DNA from: Pelomonas aquatica
GTDB taxonomy: Bacteria; Pseudomonadota; Gammaproteobacteria; Burkholderiales; Burkholderiaceae_C
Assembly: GCF_026712205.1 (NCBI RefSeq)
Contig: NZ_JAPPUW010000008.1
Span: 124,001 to 188,000, forward strand
Direction of reading: 5' to 3'
Length of the DNA: 64,000 bases
Made by a program: the position numbers and the translations under genes. Below are positions 1 to 9,082 of this stretch, one piece after another; the stretch's first letter is position 1; each line of letters begins with the position of its first letter. The notes under the pieces were generated by a model. It did no database searches, was not told the origin of the DNA, and worked only from the letters and a program-made list of their open reading frames with translations.

Positions 1-2
1 CG

Positions 3-266
3 CGTTATCGCAGCAAGACGAAAAGCTTTCTGACGCCAAACGCCTATTCGGATGACCTGAACGATATGAAGGCCGTCACCTACGTCGATTTGAGATTGAA
101 CTACAAGGCAACCAGCCAGTTGAGTGTTTATGTCGGAGCAAACAATGTGTTCAATGTTCAACCTGACATCAACGTACGCGATCCAGCTGTCGGCACCAAC
201 ACGGAACCCGGCGCCTACGACGTGATCGGCAGACAGTATTTCGTCGGTATGAAGCTCAAGATGTAG
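3..266 (+). CDS. TonB-dependent receptor, C-terminal end (partial)
   Basis: The reading frame is open from the window edge and ends at a TAG, so this is the 3' end of a longer gene whose start lies outside. The visible 87 residues have the features of the last strands of an outer-membrane TonB-dependent receptor: alternating hydrophobic and polar residues, a VGANNVFN turn motif common near the end of these barrels, a GRQYFVGMKLKM end and a short extracellular-loop-like stretch between them. The barrel would import a ligand across the outer membrane. Its position before sialate genes suggests a sialic-acid-related ligand, which is inference only; the plug domain and TonB box are not visible. 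Confidence 0.75.
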   Translation, partial: RYRSKTKSFLTPNAYSDDLNDMKAVTYVDLRLNYKATSQLSVYVGANNVFNVQPDINVRDPAVGTNTEPGAYDVIGRQYFVGMKLKM

Positions 267-576
267 GCGCTCCCATCGCTTTCGGCACTGGGCTGCCGGC
301 GCCGGGCCATCAAACGCCGATTCAGGCACTCAATAAATGGCGATCCTAAAAGCCGTTGCTATTTAACAAGTGGGTGTCTGAACAGGCGGGTCTTGACAAG
401 TTCAAGTAAGAAGAAAACCGCGGGCCTTGCTGCGACATGGCTCTTACCTGGCGTTTTTGCCGTCGATGCAGCAAGCCCACGGACGGGCCCGAGTTCTTTG
501 ACGCCGTAACTCAGAAATCCGAAATGAGAAGCCTTGAGACCGCATTTTCCGAGCTCGAAATGAGCGGGCGCCAGCG
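267..576. other. intergenic stretch without a recognisable gene
   Basis: About 310 bases between the receptor end and the O-acetylesterase start. No tRNA, strong terminator or convincing reading frame is visible; the short frames here on both strands lack family features. It probably holds the promoter or leader of the downstream three-gene block, but no clear -35/-10 pair can be picked out. Confidence 0.4.
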
Positions 577-2121
577 ATGAAGCACCCGCTCGCCGTCTTG
601 GCAATTTCGCTTTGCACAGCCACGCCATTGTTCGCAGCGGTGGAGGTCGATTCGATCTTTGGCGATCACATGGTCGTTCAACGCGACAAGCCCGTGGCCG
701 TCTTTGGCAGCGCGGCCGCCGGCGAGCTTGTGAAGGTCGCTTTCGGAGCCGATGTCGCCGAGACCCATGCTGGCGTCGACGGCCGCTGGATCGTTCGCCT
801 CCCTGCGCGCAAGGCCGAGGCCAAGCCTAGCCAGATCCGAATCGTGGGAGTGAGCAATGAGGTTCTGCTGCAGGACGTGCTGGTCGGTGATGTCTGGATC
901 ACCGCCGGTCAGTCGAACATGGAATTCAAGCTCGGGCAAGACGCAGAAGGCGGCGCGGAACTCCAGTCCGCAGCCGACCCCGCGCTGCGTGTGGCCACGT
1001 TCGAGCCACTCAACAAGAACGTCGGCGCCCTGGCGTTCGGACCCGATGACGCGCAGCGCCTGAATCCGGACAGCTATTACCGGGGAAGCTGGGCGGCCGC
1101 AGCGGGCCCCGATGCCGCGCGCGCCTCAGCCGTCGGGTATTGGTTCGCGAAGAAGATCCGGGCCGAAGTCGGCATTCCCGTCGGCGTCGTTGGCTACGCC
1201 ATCGGCGGCGCGCCGCTCGAAACCTTCGCCTCCAGGGAAGCGCTCACGGCCAGCGGCTTCGGCAACAAGCTCTCCGGCGATTGGATGAAGAACCAGGAAC
1301 TCCCAACGTGGGTGCGCGCGCGCGCGGCGCAGAACCTCGCCAAGCTGCTGGACTCGCCGGGAGACGAACTTGGCAAAAACCACGGCTACAAGCCGGCGTT
1401 CGCTTGGGAGTCCGGCATGGCCCGCATCGCCGAGTTTCCCGTGCGCGGCTTCCTCTGGTATCAGGGCGAGTCGAACGCCGTCGAGCCGGCCCGCATCGCC
1501 GAGTATGCGCGGCTACAGGCGCTGATGGCTGCCGACTGGCGTGCGAAATGGAAAGACCCGAAGCTGCCTTTCTACTTTGTGCAGCTCTCCGCGTGCGAAG
1601 CCGCCGAGCGCAAGCACTGGGGCGAGTTCCGCGACATGCAGCGACGATCCGTCGCGGCGATTCCCGCGCCCTCCGGCATGGCCGTCTCCTACGACCACGG
1701 CCCGCCGGTCGACGCGAAGAGCGATGTCCATCCGAACCATAAGCGCCCGGTCGGCGAACGCCTCGCGCTCCTCGCCCTGCGCGACGTTTACGGAAAACCC
1801 GGAATGATCTCGTCCGGCCCCGCCCCGGCAGAAATGACCGTGCGCGGCGGCGAACTCGTCATCGGCTTCGACCACGCCGCCGGCATGAAATCCTCGTCGG
1901 GCGGCCAGCTCGCGGGCTTCGAAATCTCCAACGATGGAGCCGCCTGGACGCCCGCCGACGCCCGCGTGGAGGGCCATACCGTGATCGTCTCCGCCCCCGG
2001 CGTCTCGGCCCCGAAAGCCGTCCGCTATGCCTGGGCATCTTGGTGCAAGGACGCCAACCTCGTGAACGGTGCGGGCCTGCCAGCCTCGACTTTCCAACTG
2101 CCCGCGTCTGCACAACCATGA
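577..2121 (+). CDS. sialate O-acetylesterase-like SGNH hydrolase
   Basis: A 514-residue secreted esterase that would remove O-acetyl groups from sialic acids outside the cytoplasm before uptake. Residues 1-20 form a signal peptide ending in PLFA. The SGNH catalytic set is visible: GQSNM with nucleophile Ser113, the family block WYQGESN at 295-300, and the Asp383-x-His385 dyad in the DVHPNHKRP block. The domain arrangement, with a short beta domain before the hydrolase core and a beta-rich C-terminus from about residue 410, is that of SIAE-type enzymes of glycan-degrading bacteria. The stop overlaps the next start (ATGA), so it is translationally coupled to the epimerase. A xylan or other carbohydrate acetylesterase is possible, but the neighbours favour sialate. 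Confidence 0.85.
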   Translation: MKHPLAVLAISLCTATPLFAAVEVDSIFGDHMVVQRDKPVAVFGSAAAGELVKVAFGADVAETHAGVDGRWIVRLPARKAEAKPSQIRIVGVSNEVLLQDVLVGDVWITAGQSNMEFKLGQDAEGGAELQSAADPALRVATFEPLNKNVGALAFGPDDAQRLNPDSYYRGSWAAAAGPDAARASAVGYWFAKKIRAEVGIPVGVVGYAIGGAPLETFASREALTASGFGNKLSGDWMKNQELPTWVRARAAQNLAKLLDSPGDELGKNHGYKPAFAWESGMARIAEFPVRGFLWYQGESNAVEPARIAEYARLQALMAADWRAKWKDPKLPFYFVQLSACEAAERKHWGEFRDMQRRSVAAIPAPSGMAVSYDHGPPVDAKSDVHPNHKRPVGERLALLALRDVYGKPGMISSGPAPAEMTVRGGELVIGFDHAAGMKSSSGGQLAGFEISNDGAAWTPADARVEGHTVIVSAPGVSAPKAVRYAWASWCKDANLVNGAGLPASTFQLPASAQP

Positions 2122-4307
2122 ACACCGATCTCACCAACCCCGACAGCTGCGCGCGGCTTGCAACGTTCTATCGCCGCACGCTCGTCGAGGACGTGATGCC
2201 GTTCTGGCTGAAGCACGGCCTCGACCACGAGCACGGCGGAATGATGACCTGCCTCGACCGCGACGGATCCTTGCTCGATACGGACAAGAGCGTGTGGTTC
2301 CAGGGGCGCGCGGGGTGGATGTTCTCGACGCTTTACAACACGATCGAGCCGCGCCCGGAATGGCTCGATGCGGCGCGGTCGTGCGTCGAGTTCTCCCGCA
2401 AGCATTGCCACCGCGAGGACGGCAAGATGTGGTTCAGCGTCACCCGCGAAGGCGCGCCGCTGCGGATGCGGCGCTACGTTTTCAGCGAAGCCTTCGCCGC
2501 GATCAGCTACGCCGCGTATGCGAAAGCCACCGGCGACGCCGGCGCGGCGGAGGACGCGGCGAAGGCGTTCGCCACCTATCTGCGCTACAACTTCCAGCCG
2601 GGCGTGATGCCGCCGAAGTTCGAGCCGACCCGCCCGGCGAAAGGCGTGGGCGGGCTGATGATCGGCATCGTCACCGCGCAGGAATTGCGCGCGAATCTCG
2701 GCGACATCGAGATCAGCGGGAAGACTTGCTCGGCGTGGATCGACGCCTTCATTGCGGAGATCGAGCGCGATTTCCTCAAGCCCGAACACGAGGCGATGAT
2801 GGAAACGGTCGCGCCGGACGGCGGCGTCATCGACCACATCGACGGCCGCACATTGAACCCCGGTCACGCCATCGAAGCCGCGTGGTTCATCATGCACGAA
2901 GGCGAGTTCCGTCAGGACCGGCGCCTCGTCGAGGTCGGCTGCAAGATCCTCGACTGGATGTGGGCGCGCGGCTGGGATAGCGAGCACGGCGGCATCCTCT
3001 ATTTCACCGACCTGCGCGGGCTGCCGCCGCAGGAGTATTGGCAGGACATGAAGTTCTGGTGGCCGCACTGCGAGGCGATCATCGCCACCCTGCTTGCGTG
3101 GAAGCTCACCGGCGAGGCGCGCTACGCCGCCATGCACGCGCAAGTCCACGACTGGAGCTTCGCGCATTTCCCCGATCGCGAGCACGGCGAGTGGTATGGC
3201 TGGCTGCACCGCGACGGCACGCCCGCGCAGCGCGCCAAGGGCAACTTATTCAAAGGACCCTTCCACCTCCCGCGCGCGCTTTGGTATTGCGTCCGCGCGC
3301 TGAGTCCGGAGACCCCTGCCGCTTCGCTCTCGTGCTTGCCGAATGTGCCGGACGAGCACGGGTTCGCGGGGGCATTCGCCGGGGTGCATCGCGGGCGATT
3401 GCTGGCGGCGGGCGGGGCGAATTTTCCCGATGGCGTGATGCCTTGGCACGGCGGGAAAAAGGTGTGGCACGACCGGGTATTCGCGCTCGATCTGGAGAAG
3501 CCGGAGGCCGCCTGGAGCGAGGTGGGCAGACTGCCCGCGCCGAATGGCTACGGCGTGTCACTGACCGCTCCGGAAGGGGTGCTGCACATCGGTGGCGGCG
3601 ACGCGGCGCGGAATTTCTCGGAGGTGACGCTGCTGACCCTCGACGCGGAAGGCAGTGCTGCGTTTCGCGCGCTGCCGCCGCTGCCCGTGCCGCTGGCGCA
3701 AATGTGCGGCGCGTTGGTGGGGCGCGTGGCCCATATCGTCGGCGGCGTCGAAACGCCCACGGCGAACACGGCCTCGAACCAACACTGGAGTCTCGATCTC
3801 GACGCGCTCGACCGCGGCTGGCGGGAGGAGCCAGCCCTTCCGGCGGCGGGGCGCGTGCTCGCGGTGGCCGCGGCGGTCGATGGCGCGTTTTTCGTTATGG
3901 CGGGCTGCTCGCTGGCGCCGGACGCGAAGGGCGGCGTGGCGCGCTCGTATCTGCGCGACGCCTGGAAATTCGCGGACGGAGCGTGGACGCGGCTCGCCGA
4001 TCTGCCGCGCGCGGCGGTGGCGGCGGCGTCGCCCGCGCCGGTCGCGGAGGGTTCGCTGTTCGTGGTCTCGGGCGACGACGGCTCGCGGTTGGGCCTCGCC
4101 TCGCCGGACGATCATCCCGGCTTCACGAAGGAAATCCTGCGCTACGACACGGCGGCGGATCGCTGGTCGAGAGCGGGCGAACTCGGCGTGCCCGCCCCAG
4201 TGACGCTCGCGGTCGCTCCGTGGCGGGACGGCTGCATTTTCTTCAACGGCGAAGTCCGCCCCGGCGTCCGCTCCCCGCAGGTTTTCGTATTCCAACCCCG
4301 TTGCTGA
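2118..4307 (+). CDS. N-acylglucosamine 2-epimerase fused to kelch mutarotase
   Basis: A 729-residue two-domain protein. The start is set by the ATGA overlap with the esterase stop. Residues 1-400 match the AGE family (about 400 residues, alpha/alpha barrel) that interconverts N-acetylmannosamine and N-acetylglucosamine. His250 (NPGHAIEAAWF), His317 (WWPHCEA) and His383 (GPFHLPR) sit where the family has its conserved and catalytic histidines. Residues 405-729 are a six-bladed kelch-type domain of the cyclically permuted mutarotase (NanM/YjhT) kind, with AGGANFP near residue 434 and repeated GG turns. There is no signal peptide, so the mutarotase half should be cytoplasmic, unlike classical NanM. 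The join falls just after the normal end of an epimerase, so both domains look complete. Fusion by loss of a stop codon is the simplest origin. Confidence 0.8.
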   Translation: MNTDLTNPDSCARLATFYRRTLVEDVMPFWLKHGLDHEHGGMMTCLDRDGSLLDTDKSVWFQGRAGWMFSTLYNTIEPRPEWLDAARSCVEFSRKHCHREDGKMWFSVTREGAPLRMRRYVFSEAFAAISYAAYAKATGDAGAAEDAAKAFATYLRYNFQPGVMPPKFEPTRPAKGVGGLMIGIVTAQELRANLGDIEISGKTCSAWIDAFIAEIERDFLKPEHEAMMETVAPDGGVIDHIDGRTLNPGHAIEAAWFIMHEGEFRQDRRLVEVGCKILDWMWARGWDSEHGGILYFTDLRGLPPQEYWQDMKFWWPHCEAIIATLLAWKLTGEARYAAMHAQVHDWSFAHFPDREHGEWYGWLHRDGTPAQRAKGNLFKGPFHLPRALWYCVRALSPETPAASLSCLPNVPDEHGFAGAFAGVHRGRLLAAGGANFPDGVMPWHGGKKVWHDRVFALDLEKPEAAWSEVGRLPAPNGYGVSLTAPEGVLHIGGGDAARNFSEVTLLTLDAEGSAAFRALPPLPVPLAQMCGALVGRVAHIVGGVETPTANTASNQHWSLDLDALDRGWREEPALPAAGRVLAVAAAVDGAFFVMAGCSLAPDAKGGVARSYLRDAWKFADGAWTRLADLPRAAVAAASPAPVAEGSLFVVSGDDGSRLGLASPDDHPGFTKEILRYDTAADRWSRAGELGVPAPVTLAVAPWRDGCIFFNGEVRPGVRSPQVFVFQPRC

Positions 4308-4309
4308 CG

Positions 4310-6991
4310 ATGCTTCGCCAACTGTTTTTCGCCGCGTGCCTGCTCGCGTCGGTCACGCTCGCGGCTCCGCTGCGGGCCGCCGAGCTGCGCATGAGCCCGG
4401 CGAGCGAGCCAGCGATTCCCGAACCGCACGGGCTCGCGGGGATGGCGGCGGTGGTGCTGCCCGCGAAGGAGGGGAGGGCGGTGGTGCTCGCGGCGGGTGG
4501 CGCGAATTTCCCCGAAAAGGCCCCGTGGAAAGGCGGCGCGAAAGCATTTCACACCGCGATTTACCGGCTCGACGGTGGCGCGTGGACGAAGGTGGGCGAT
4601 CTGCCTTCGCCGCGCGCCTACGCCGCCTATGCCGCGATGGCGAAGGGCATGGTCGTGGCCGGTGGCGTGGATTCGGAAAAGCATCTCGCGGAAACGCTGC
4701 TCGTGACCGCCGACGGCAAAACGTTTGCGCTCGCACCGCTGCCGCGGCCGGTCGCCTACGCGGCCTTCGCGGTGGACAACAACCGCCTCTACGTGATCGG
4801 CGGCCAGGAGTCGCCGACGGCCACCGCCGCGCTGGCCGCGACGTATCGGCTCGACCTCACCAAGGTCGATCCGGCGAAGCCCGAGGCAGCGCAGTGGGAG
4901 ACGCTGCCGGGCGCGCCGTTCGGCGGCCGCATTCTCTCCATCGCCGGTGCGCTCGATGGAAAAATCCAAGTCTTCGGCGGATGCTCGCTCGCCGCCGGGC
5001 CCGATGGCAAACCGGCGCGCATCTATCACACTGACGGCGCGACGTTGATCGCCTCCGCGTCAGAGCCCGCGCAGTTGTGGGCGTCCGAAAAACCCGCGCC
5101 GCTGCCCGGCAATCTCGCCGCCGCCGCGATGCCCGCCCCGGCCCGCGAAGGGATCCTGCTCGTGATCGGCGGCGACGACGGCTCGCGCTACGGCCAGCCG
5201 CCGCAGGAGCATCCGGGGCAATCGAACAAGATCCTCGCCTACGATCCGCGCGCGAACGCGTGGACGCCGCGCGGCGACTGGCCGGAAAAAATCGCCACCG
5301 CCCCCGCGCTGATCGCAGGCGACACCTTGATGACCGTCTCCGGCGAAACGCGCCCTGGCATCCGCACGCCAGCGGTCGCCGCGATGGAGATCGGCTACGT
5401 CCTCCGCCTCGTGCCGATGGATTGGCTCATCTTCGTCCTCTGCGCAATCGCGGTGGGCGTCATCGTGTGGCAGGCGCGCACGAAGGGCGTCTCGCGCGTG
5501 ATGGCCGATCTCGCCAGCGCCAGCGGCAAGCCCAGCCGCGCCGCGTGGATCGCCGTCGGCCTGCTTTTCGCGGTGGCGATGCTGAATTACCTCGACCGCC
5601 AGCTCCTCGCGACGATGCGTCCACCGATCGTGCGCGACATCCCGCAGACCGACGCGCAGTTCGGCCTGCTCACGGCGATCTTTCTATTCATCTATTCGGC
5701 GCTCAGCCCGGTCGGCGGCATTTTCGCGGACCGTTTCAGCCGCCGGCTCGTCATCCTCGTCTCGCTCGTCGTGTGGTCGGTGGTCACGTGGATCACCGGC
5801 CACGTCCGCAGCTACGAGGAACTCGTCGCCGCTCGCGCGCTCATGGGCGTGAGCGAGGCGTGCTACATCCCGGCGGCGCTCGCGTTGATCACCGATTTCC
5901 ATCGCGGCCCGACGCGCTCGCTGGCCACCGGCATTCACATGAGCGGCATCTACCTCGGCCAGGCGCTCGCTGGCCTCGGCGGTTTCGTCGCGGAAGCCGC
6001 GGGCTGGCGGCTCACGTTCGGCGTCTTCGGCCTCGTGGGCGTCGCCTATGCGCTGGTGCTCATCCTTTTTCTCAAGGAACCCGGCGGCGGCCACGCGGAC
6101 ACGGCGGAGTCCGGCGCGCAAGCCTCCGCGCCCGCAGAAAGGCCCGGCCTTGGCGAGATCCTCTCGGGCGTGCTGCATGTACCCGCGTTCTGGCTGTTGA
6201 TGGCGATCATGGCTTGCGCGAGCACGGCGAACTGGTTTGTGCTCTCGTGGCTGCCGTTGTTGTTGCAGGAAAAATTCAACCTCTCGCTCGGCGTCGCGGG
6301 CATCGCCCACGTCGGCGGCAACTGCGTCGAAGATGCCAAAGCCCTCGCGCTCAAAGCGGAGGAACTCGGCCTCGACGGCATCAGCGCGCTCGCGCCGTCC
6401 TACTACAAGCCTGGCGATCTCGGCGCACTCATCGATTGCTGCGCCGCCATCGCCGCCGCTGCGCCGAAGACGCCCTTTTACTACTACGACATTCCCGTGC
6501 TCACCGGCGTCAACCTGCCGATGCACCAGTTTCTGGCCGAAGCGCCCGCCCGTATCCCGACGTTCGCGGGGATCAAATTCACCAACCCCGACCTCGTTTC
6601 GTATCGCCGCACCCTCGATGTCGCCGGCGACGGATTCGACGTTCCGTGGGGCGTCGATGAAACGATCCTCGCCGCCCTCGCCACCGGCGCGAAAGGCGGC
6701 GTCGGCTCGACCTACAACTGGGCGCCGAAGCTCTACACCGACCTCATCGCCGCCTTCGAGCGCGGCGACCTCGCCGAAGCGCGGCGCCTGCAATCGCTCT
6801 CGATCGCGATGATCGACGCCATCGCGTCCATCGGCTTCCTCGGCGCGGCCAAGAAACTCATGACCCACCTCGGTGTACCTGTCGGCCCTGCGCGCCTCCC
6901 GCTCGGCAATCCGACCCAGGAGCAATTCGACGCCCTGCTCGCGAAGCTCAACGCCCTCGGCTTCCAGGACTGGGGCGCAAAAGCTGTGTAG
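4310..6991 (+). CDS. chimera: secreted mutarotase, half MFS transporter, truncated N-acetylneuraminate lyase
   Basis: An uninterrupted 893-codon gene starting two bases after the previous stop. Residues 1-24 are a signal peptide (cleavage after PLRA). Residues 25-365 are a second NanM-type kelch mutarotase, again with AGGANFP. A membrane segment at about 370-390 leads into an MFS transporter from about residue 410 (LNYLDRQL, FADRFSRR motifs). The MFS part stops near residue 664, after roughly seven of the expected twelve helices. It continues in frame as the lyase from IAHVGGN (665-671), with Tyr726 in YYYDIP and Schiff-base Lys756 in GIKFTNP. The first 80 or so lyase residues, including the GSTGE carboxylate-binding motif, are absent, as is the C-terminal half of the transporter. 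Neither function is likely to be intact. This is either a real in-frame deletion or an assembly join. Confidence 0.8.
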   Translation: MLRQLFFAACLLASVTLAAPLRAAELRMSPASEPAIPEPHGLAGMAAVVLPAKEGRAVVLAAGGANFPEKAPWKGGAKAFHTAIYRLDGGAWTKVGDLPSPRAYAAYAAMAKGMVVAGGVDSEKHLAETLLVTADGKTFALAPLPRPVAYAAFAVDNNRLYVIGGQESPTATAALAATYRLDLTKVDPAKPEAAQWETLPGAPFGGRILSIAGALDGKIQVFGGCSLAAGPDGKPARIYHTDGATLIASASEPAQLWASEKPAPLPGNLAAAAMPAPAREGILLVIGGDDGSRYGQPPQEHPGQSNKILAYDPRANAWTPRGDWPEKIATAPALIAGDTLMTVSGETRPGIRTPAVAAMEIGYVLRLVPMDWLIFVLCAIAVGVIVWQARTKGVSRVMADLASASGKPSRAAWIAVGLLFAVAMLNYLDRQLLATMRPPIVRDIPQTDAQFGLLTAIFLFIYSALSPVGGIFADRFSRRLVILVSLVVWSVVTWITGHVRSYEELVAARALMGVSEACYIPAALALITDFHRGPTRSLATGIHMSGIYLGQALAGLGGFVAEAAGWRLTFGVFGLVGVAYALVLILFLKEPGGGHADTAESGAQASAPAERPGLGEILSGVLHVPAFWLLMAIMACASTANWFVLSWLPLLLQEKFNLSLGVAGIAHVGGNCVEDAKALALKAEELGLDGISALAPSYYKPGDLGALIDCCAAIAAAAPKTPFYYYDIPVLTGVNLPMHQFLAEAPARIPTFAGIKFTNPDLVSYRRTLDVAGDGFDVPWGVDETILAALATGAKGGVGSTYNWAPKLYTDLIAAFERGDLAEARRLQSLSIAMIDAIASIGFLGAAKKLMTHLGVPVGPARLPLGNPTQEQFDALLAKLNALGFQDWGAKAV

Positions 6992-7127
6992 CGCATGCTA
7001 CCGACAGTTCACCCCACAGATCGCGTGCGCTTCAGTGAGACGGCCTGGGACGCTGTGCACATTGACTACCGAAGGGGGCTTGCACAGAACATCGAACTAC
7101 GGGACGGCGCGAGACGCCGTGGGACAC
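6992..7127. other. junction between sialate locus and core yicC region
   Basis: A short convergent gap. It contains a hairpin at 7104-7120 (ACGGCG/CGCCGT, 5-base loop) just beyond the yicC stop, which may help end yicC transcription but has no T-run. No gene is visible. Confidence 0.3.
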
Positions 7128-8042
7128 TCATTCAATGTTCTGCACCTGCTCGCGCATCTGCTCGATGGCGACCTTCATTTCGACAGAGATGTTCGTCAGC
7201 TCCAGCGCCGCGGACTTGGAGCCCAGGGTGTTGGCTTCGCGGTGCAGTTCCTGGATCAGGAAATCCAGGCGCTTGCCGAGCTCGCCGCCCTTCTTCAGCA
7301 GCCGGCTCAGTTCGTCGAGGTGGGCGCGCAGCCGCGCCAGTTCCTCGGCCACGTCGATGCGGATCGCAAACGCCGCGGCTTCGTTCAGCGCGCGCTCCTG
7401 CAGGGCTTCCTGAGGCACGCTGGACTGCGCGCCCGTGGCGGCCAGCGCCTCTTGCCAGCGCTCCAGGAAGCGCTGCTGCTGCCGAGCGACCACGGCCGGC
7501 AGCAGGGGTTCGGCCTCGTCGGCCAGCGTACGCAGCCGGGCGATGCGCTCCATCAGGATGGCGACCAGCTTCTCGCCCTCGCGCTCGCGGGACTCGGTCA
7601 GGCCGTCGACGCAGGCGCGGGCCGCCTCCAGCGTCGTGGCGTCGAGCTGGGCCGGCGCGCTGCCGCCGCTCTTGCACCAGTTCAGCGCCTCATGGACGGA
7701 CAGCGGCGCGGCCTGGGGCAGCCAGGCGCGCACCTTGGCTTCCAGGTTGGCCAGGCGGTTGAGCTGCTCGGGCTGAGGCTGGGGCCAGCCGCCGTCGGCC
7801 TCGCGCTGGGTGTTGATGCGCAGCTCGATCTTGCCGCGTTTGAAGCGGGCGGCGACCAGCTCGCGCAGCTGAGGCTCCAGGCCGCGCAGCTCCTCGGGCA
7901 TGCGCATGGACAGGTCCAGGAAACGGCCGTTGACCGACCGCAATTCGACGCTGACACTTGCCGGGATCGTGCTGCTGCCATCGTCGGCCTTAGGGGGTTG
8001 TGCCAGGGAATTGGCGTACCCGGTCATGCTGTAGACTGGCAT
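7128..8042 (-). CDS. yicC: YicC family endoribonuclease
   Basis: A 304-residue protein of the YicC family, described in E. coli as an endoribonuclease acting on small RNAs. The N-terminus MPVYSMTGYA matches the family's SMTGYA opening, so the start at 8042 is preferred over the more upstream in-frame codon and over the internal ATG at 8027. The RSVNGRFLDLSMRMP block and the acidic C-terminal end (NISVEMKVAIEQMREQVQNIE) are characteristic. It is divergent from the kinase gene with a 46-bp gap. In related genomes yicC is usually followed by gmk; here it faces the sialate locus instead. Confidence 0.9.
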   Translation of the reverse strand: MPVYSMTGYANSLAQPPKADDGSSTIPASVSVELRSVNGRFLDLSMRMPEELRGLEPQLRELVAARFKRGKIELRINTQREADGGWPQPQPEQLNRLANLEAKVRAWLPQAAPLSVHEALNWCKSGGSAPAQLDATTLEAARACVDGLTESREREGEKLVAILMERIARLRTLADEAEPLLPAVVARQQQRFLERWQEALAATGAQSSVPQEALQERALNEAAAFAIRIDVAEELARLRAHLDELSRLLKKGGELGKRLDFLIQELHREANTLGSKSAALELTNISVEMKVAIEQMREQVQNIE

Positions 8043-8088
8043 TTCGCACTCGTAAAAACAGACGTTAACTAAGAGATTTAGCGCGATT

Positions 8089-9057
8089 ATGTCCAAGCCG
8101 AAGCCGGCGCCCTTGCCCGCAGGCACGGTGGTTGGGGGCTACCAGATCATCAAGCGGCTGGCGGCGGGCGGTTTCGGCGTGGTCTACCTCGCCGAGGACC
8201 CCGACCACCATCTGGTCGCGCTGAAGGAATACCTGCCCTCGTCGCTGGCCGAGCGTTCGCCGGGGGAACTGACGCCCCGCGTGAAGCCCGAGAAGCAGCC
8301 GCTCTACCGGCTCGGGCTGAAGAGCTTCTTCGAGGAAGGTCGCTCGCTCGCGCAGATCTCGCATCCCAGCGTCGTCTCGGTGCTGAACTTCCTGCGCGAG
8401 AACGAGACCGTCTACATGGTCATGAACTATCTGCAGGGCGACACCCTGCAGGACTTCATCGTGACCGCGCGCGACATGAAGCGCGACAAGGTCTTCCGCG
8501 AGTCGACCATCCGCAGCCTGTTCGACGAGATCCTGCGCGGCCTGCGCATCGTGCATCAGCACAAGATGCTGCACCTGGACATCAAGCCGGCCAACATCTT
8601 CATCACCAACGACAACAAGGCCGTGCTGCTGGACTTCGGCGCCGCGCGCGAGGTGCTGAGCAAGGAAGGCAACTTCATCCGCCCGATGTACACGCCGGGC
8701 TTCGCCGCGCCGGAGATGTACCGCCGCGACGGCTCGCTCGGCCCCTGGACCGACATCTACGCCATCGGTGCCTGCATCTATGCCTGCATGCAGGGCTACC
8801 CGCCCAACGACGCGCCGCAGCGCCTGGAGAAGGACCGCCTGAACCTGAGCCTGAGCCGGCTGCGCAATGTCTATTCCGACAACCTGCTCGAAGTGACCGA
8901 GTGGTGCATGTCGCTGGACCCGCTGGCCCGGCCGCAGAGCGTGTTCGCGCTGCAGAAGGAACTCGCCCGCGAGACCGAGAGGCGCTACACCAAGCTGTCG
9001 TTCAGCGAAAGGCTCAAGCTGCAGCTCGAAAACCTGAAGTCCGGAGCGAAAGCTTGA
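8089..9057 (+). CDS. Hanks-type serine/threonine protein kinase
   Basis: A 322-residue cytosolic kinase without membrane segment or sensor domain. The glycine loop is at residues 24-32 (LAAGGFGVV), the ATP lysine is Lys46 (VALKEYLP), the catalytic loop is HLDIKPAN at 162-169, and DFG is at 182-184. The catalytic loop has Leu where most kinases have Arg (HRD), so this is a non-RD kinase that may not need activation-loop phosphorylation. A PP2C phosphatase follows on the same strand, suggesting a reversible phosphorylation pair. Its substrates cannot be told from sequence. About 35 residues after the kinase core are basic and helical. Confidence 0.9.
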   Translation: MSKPKPAPLPAGTVVGGYQIIKRLAAGGFGVVYLAEDPDHHLVALKEYLPSSLAERSPGELTPRVKPEKQPLYRLGLKSFFEEGRSLAQISHPSVVSVLNFLRENETVYMVMNYLQGDTLQDFIVTARDMKRDKVFRESTIRSLFDEILRGLRIVHQHKMLHLDIKPANIFITNDNKAVLLDFGAAREVLSKEGNFIRPMYTPGFAAPEMYRRDGSLGPWTDIYAIGACIYACMQGYPPNDAPQRLEKDRLNLSLSRLRNVYSDNLLEVTEWCMSLDPLARPQSVFALQKELARETERRYTKLSFSERLKLQLENLKSGAKA

Positions 9058-9082
9058 ACCCCCACGTTCGCGTTCGCTCACT

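Noticed and set aside
6873-8072. A 399-codon plus-strand frame spanning the lyase end and yicC
   Set aside because: It is the antisense shadow of yicC joined to an out-of-frame lyase end.
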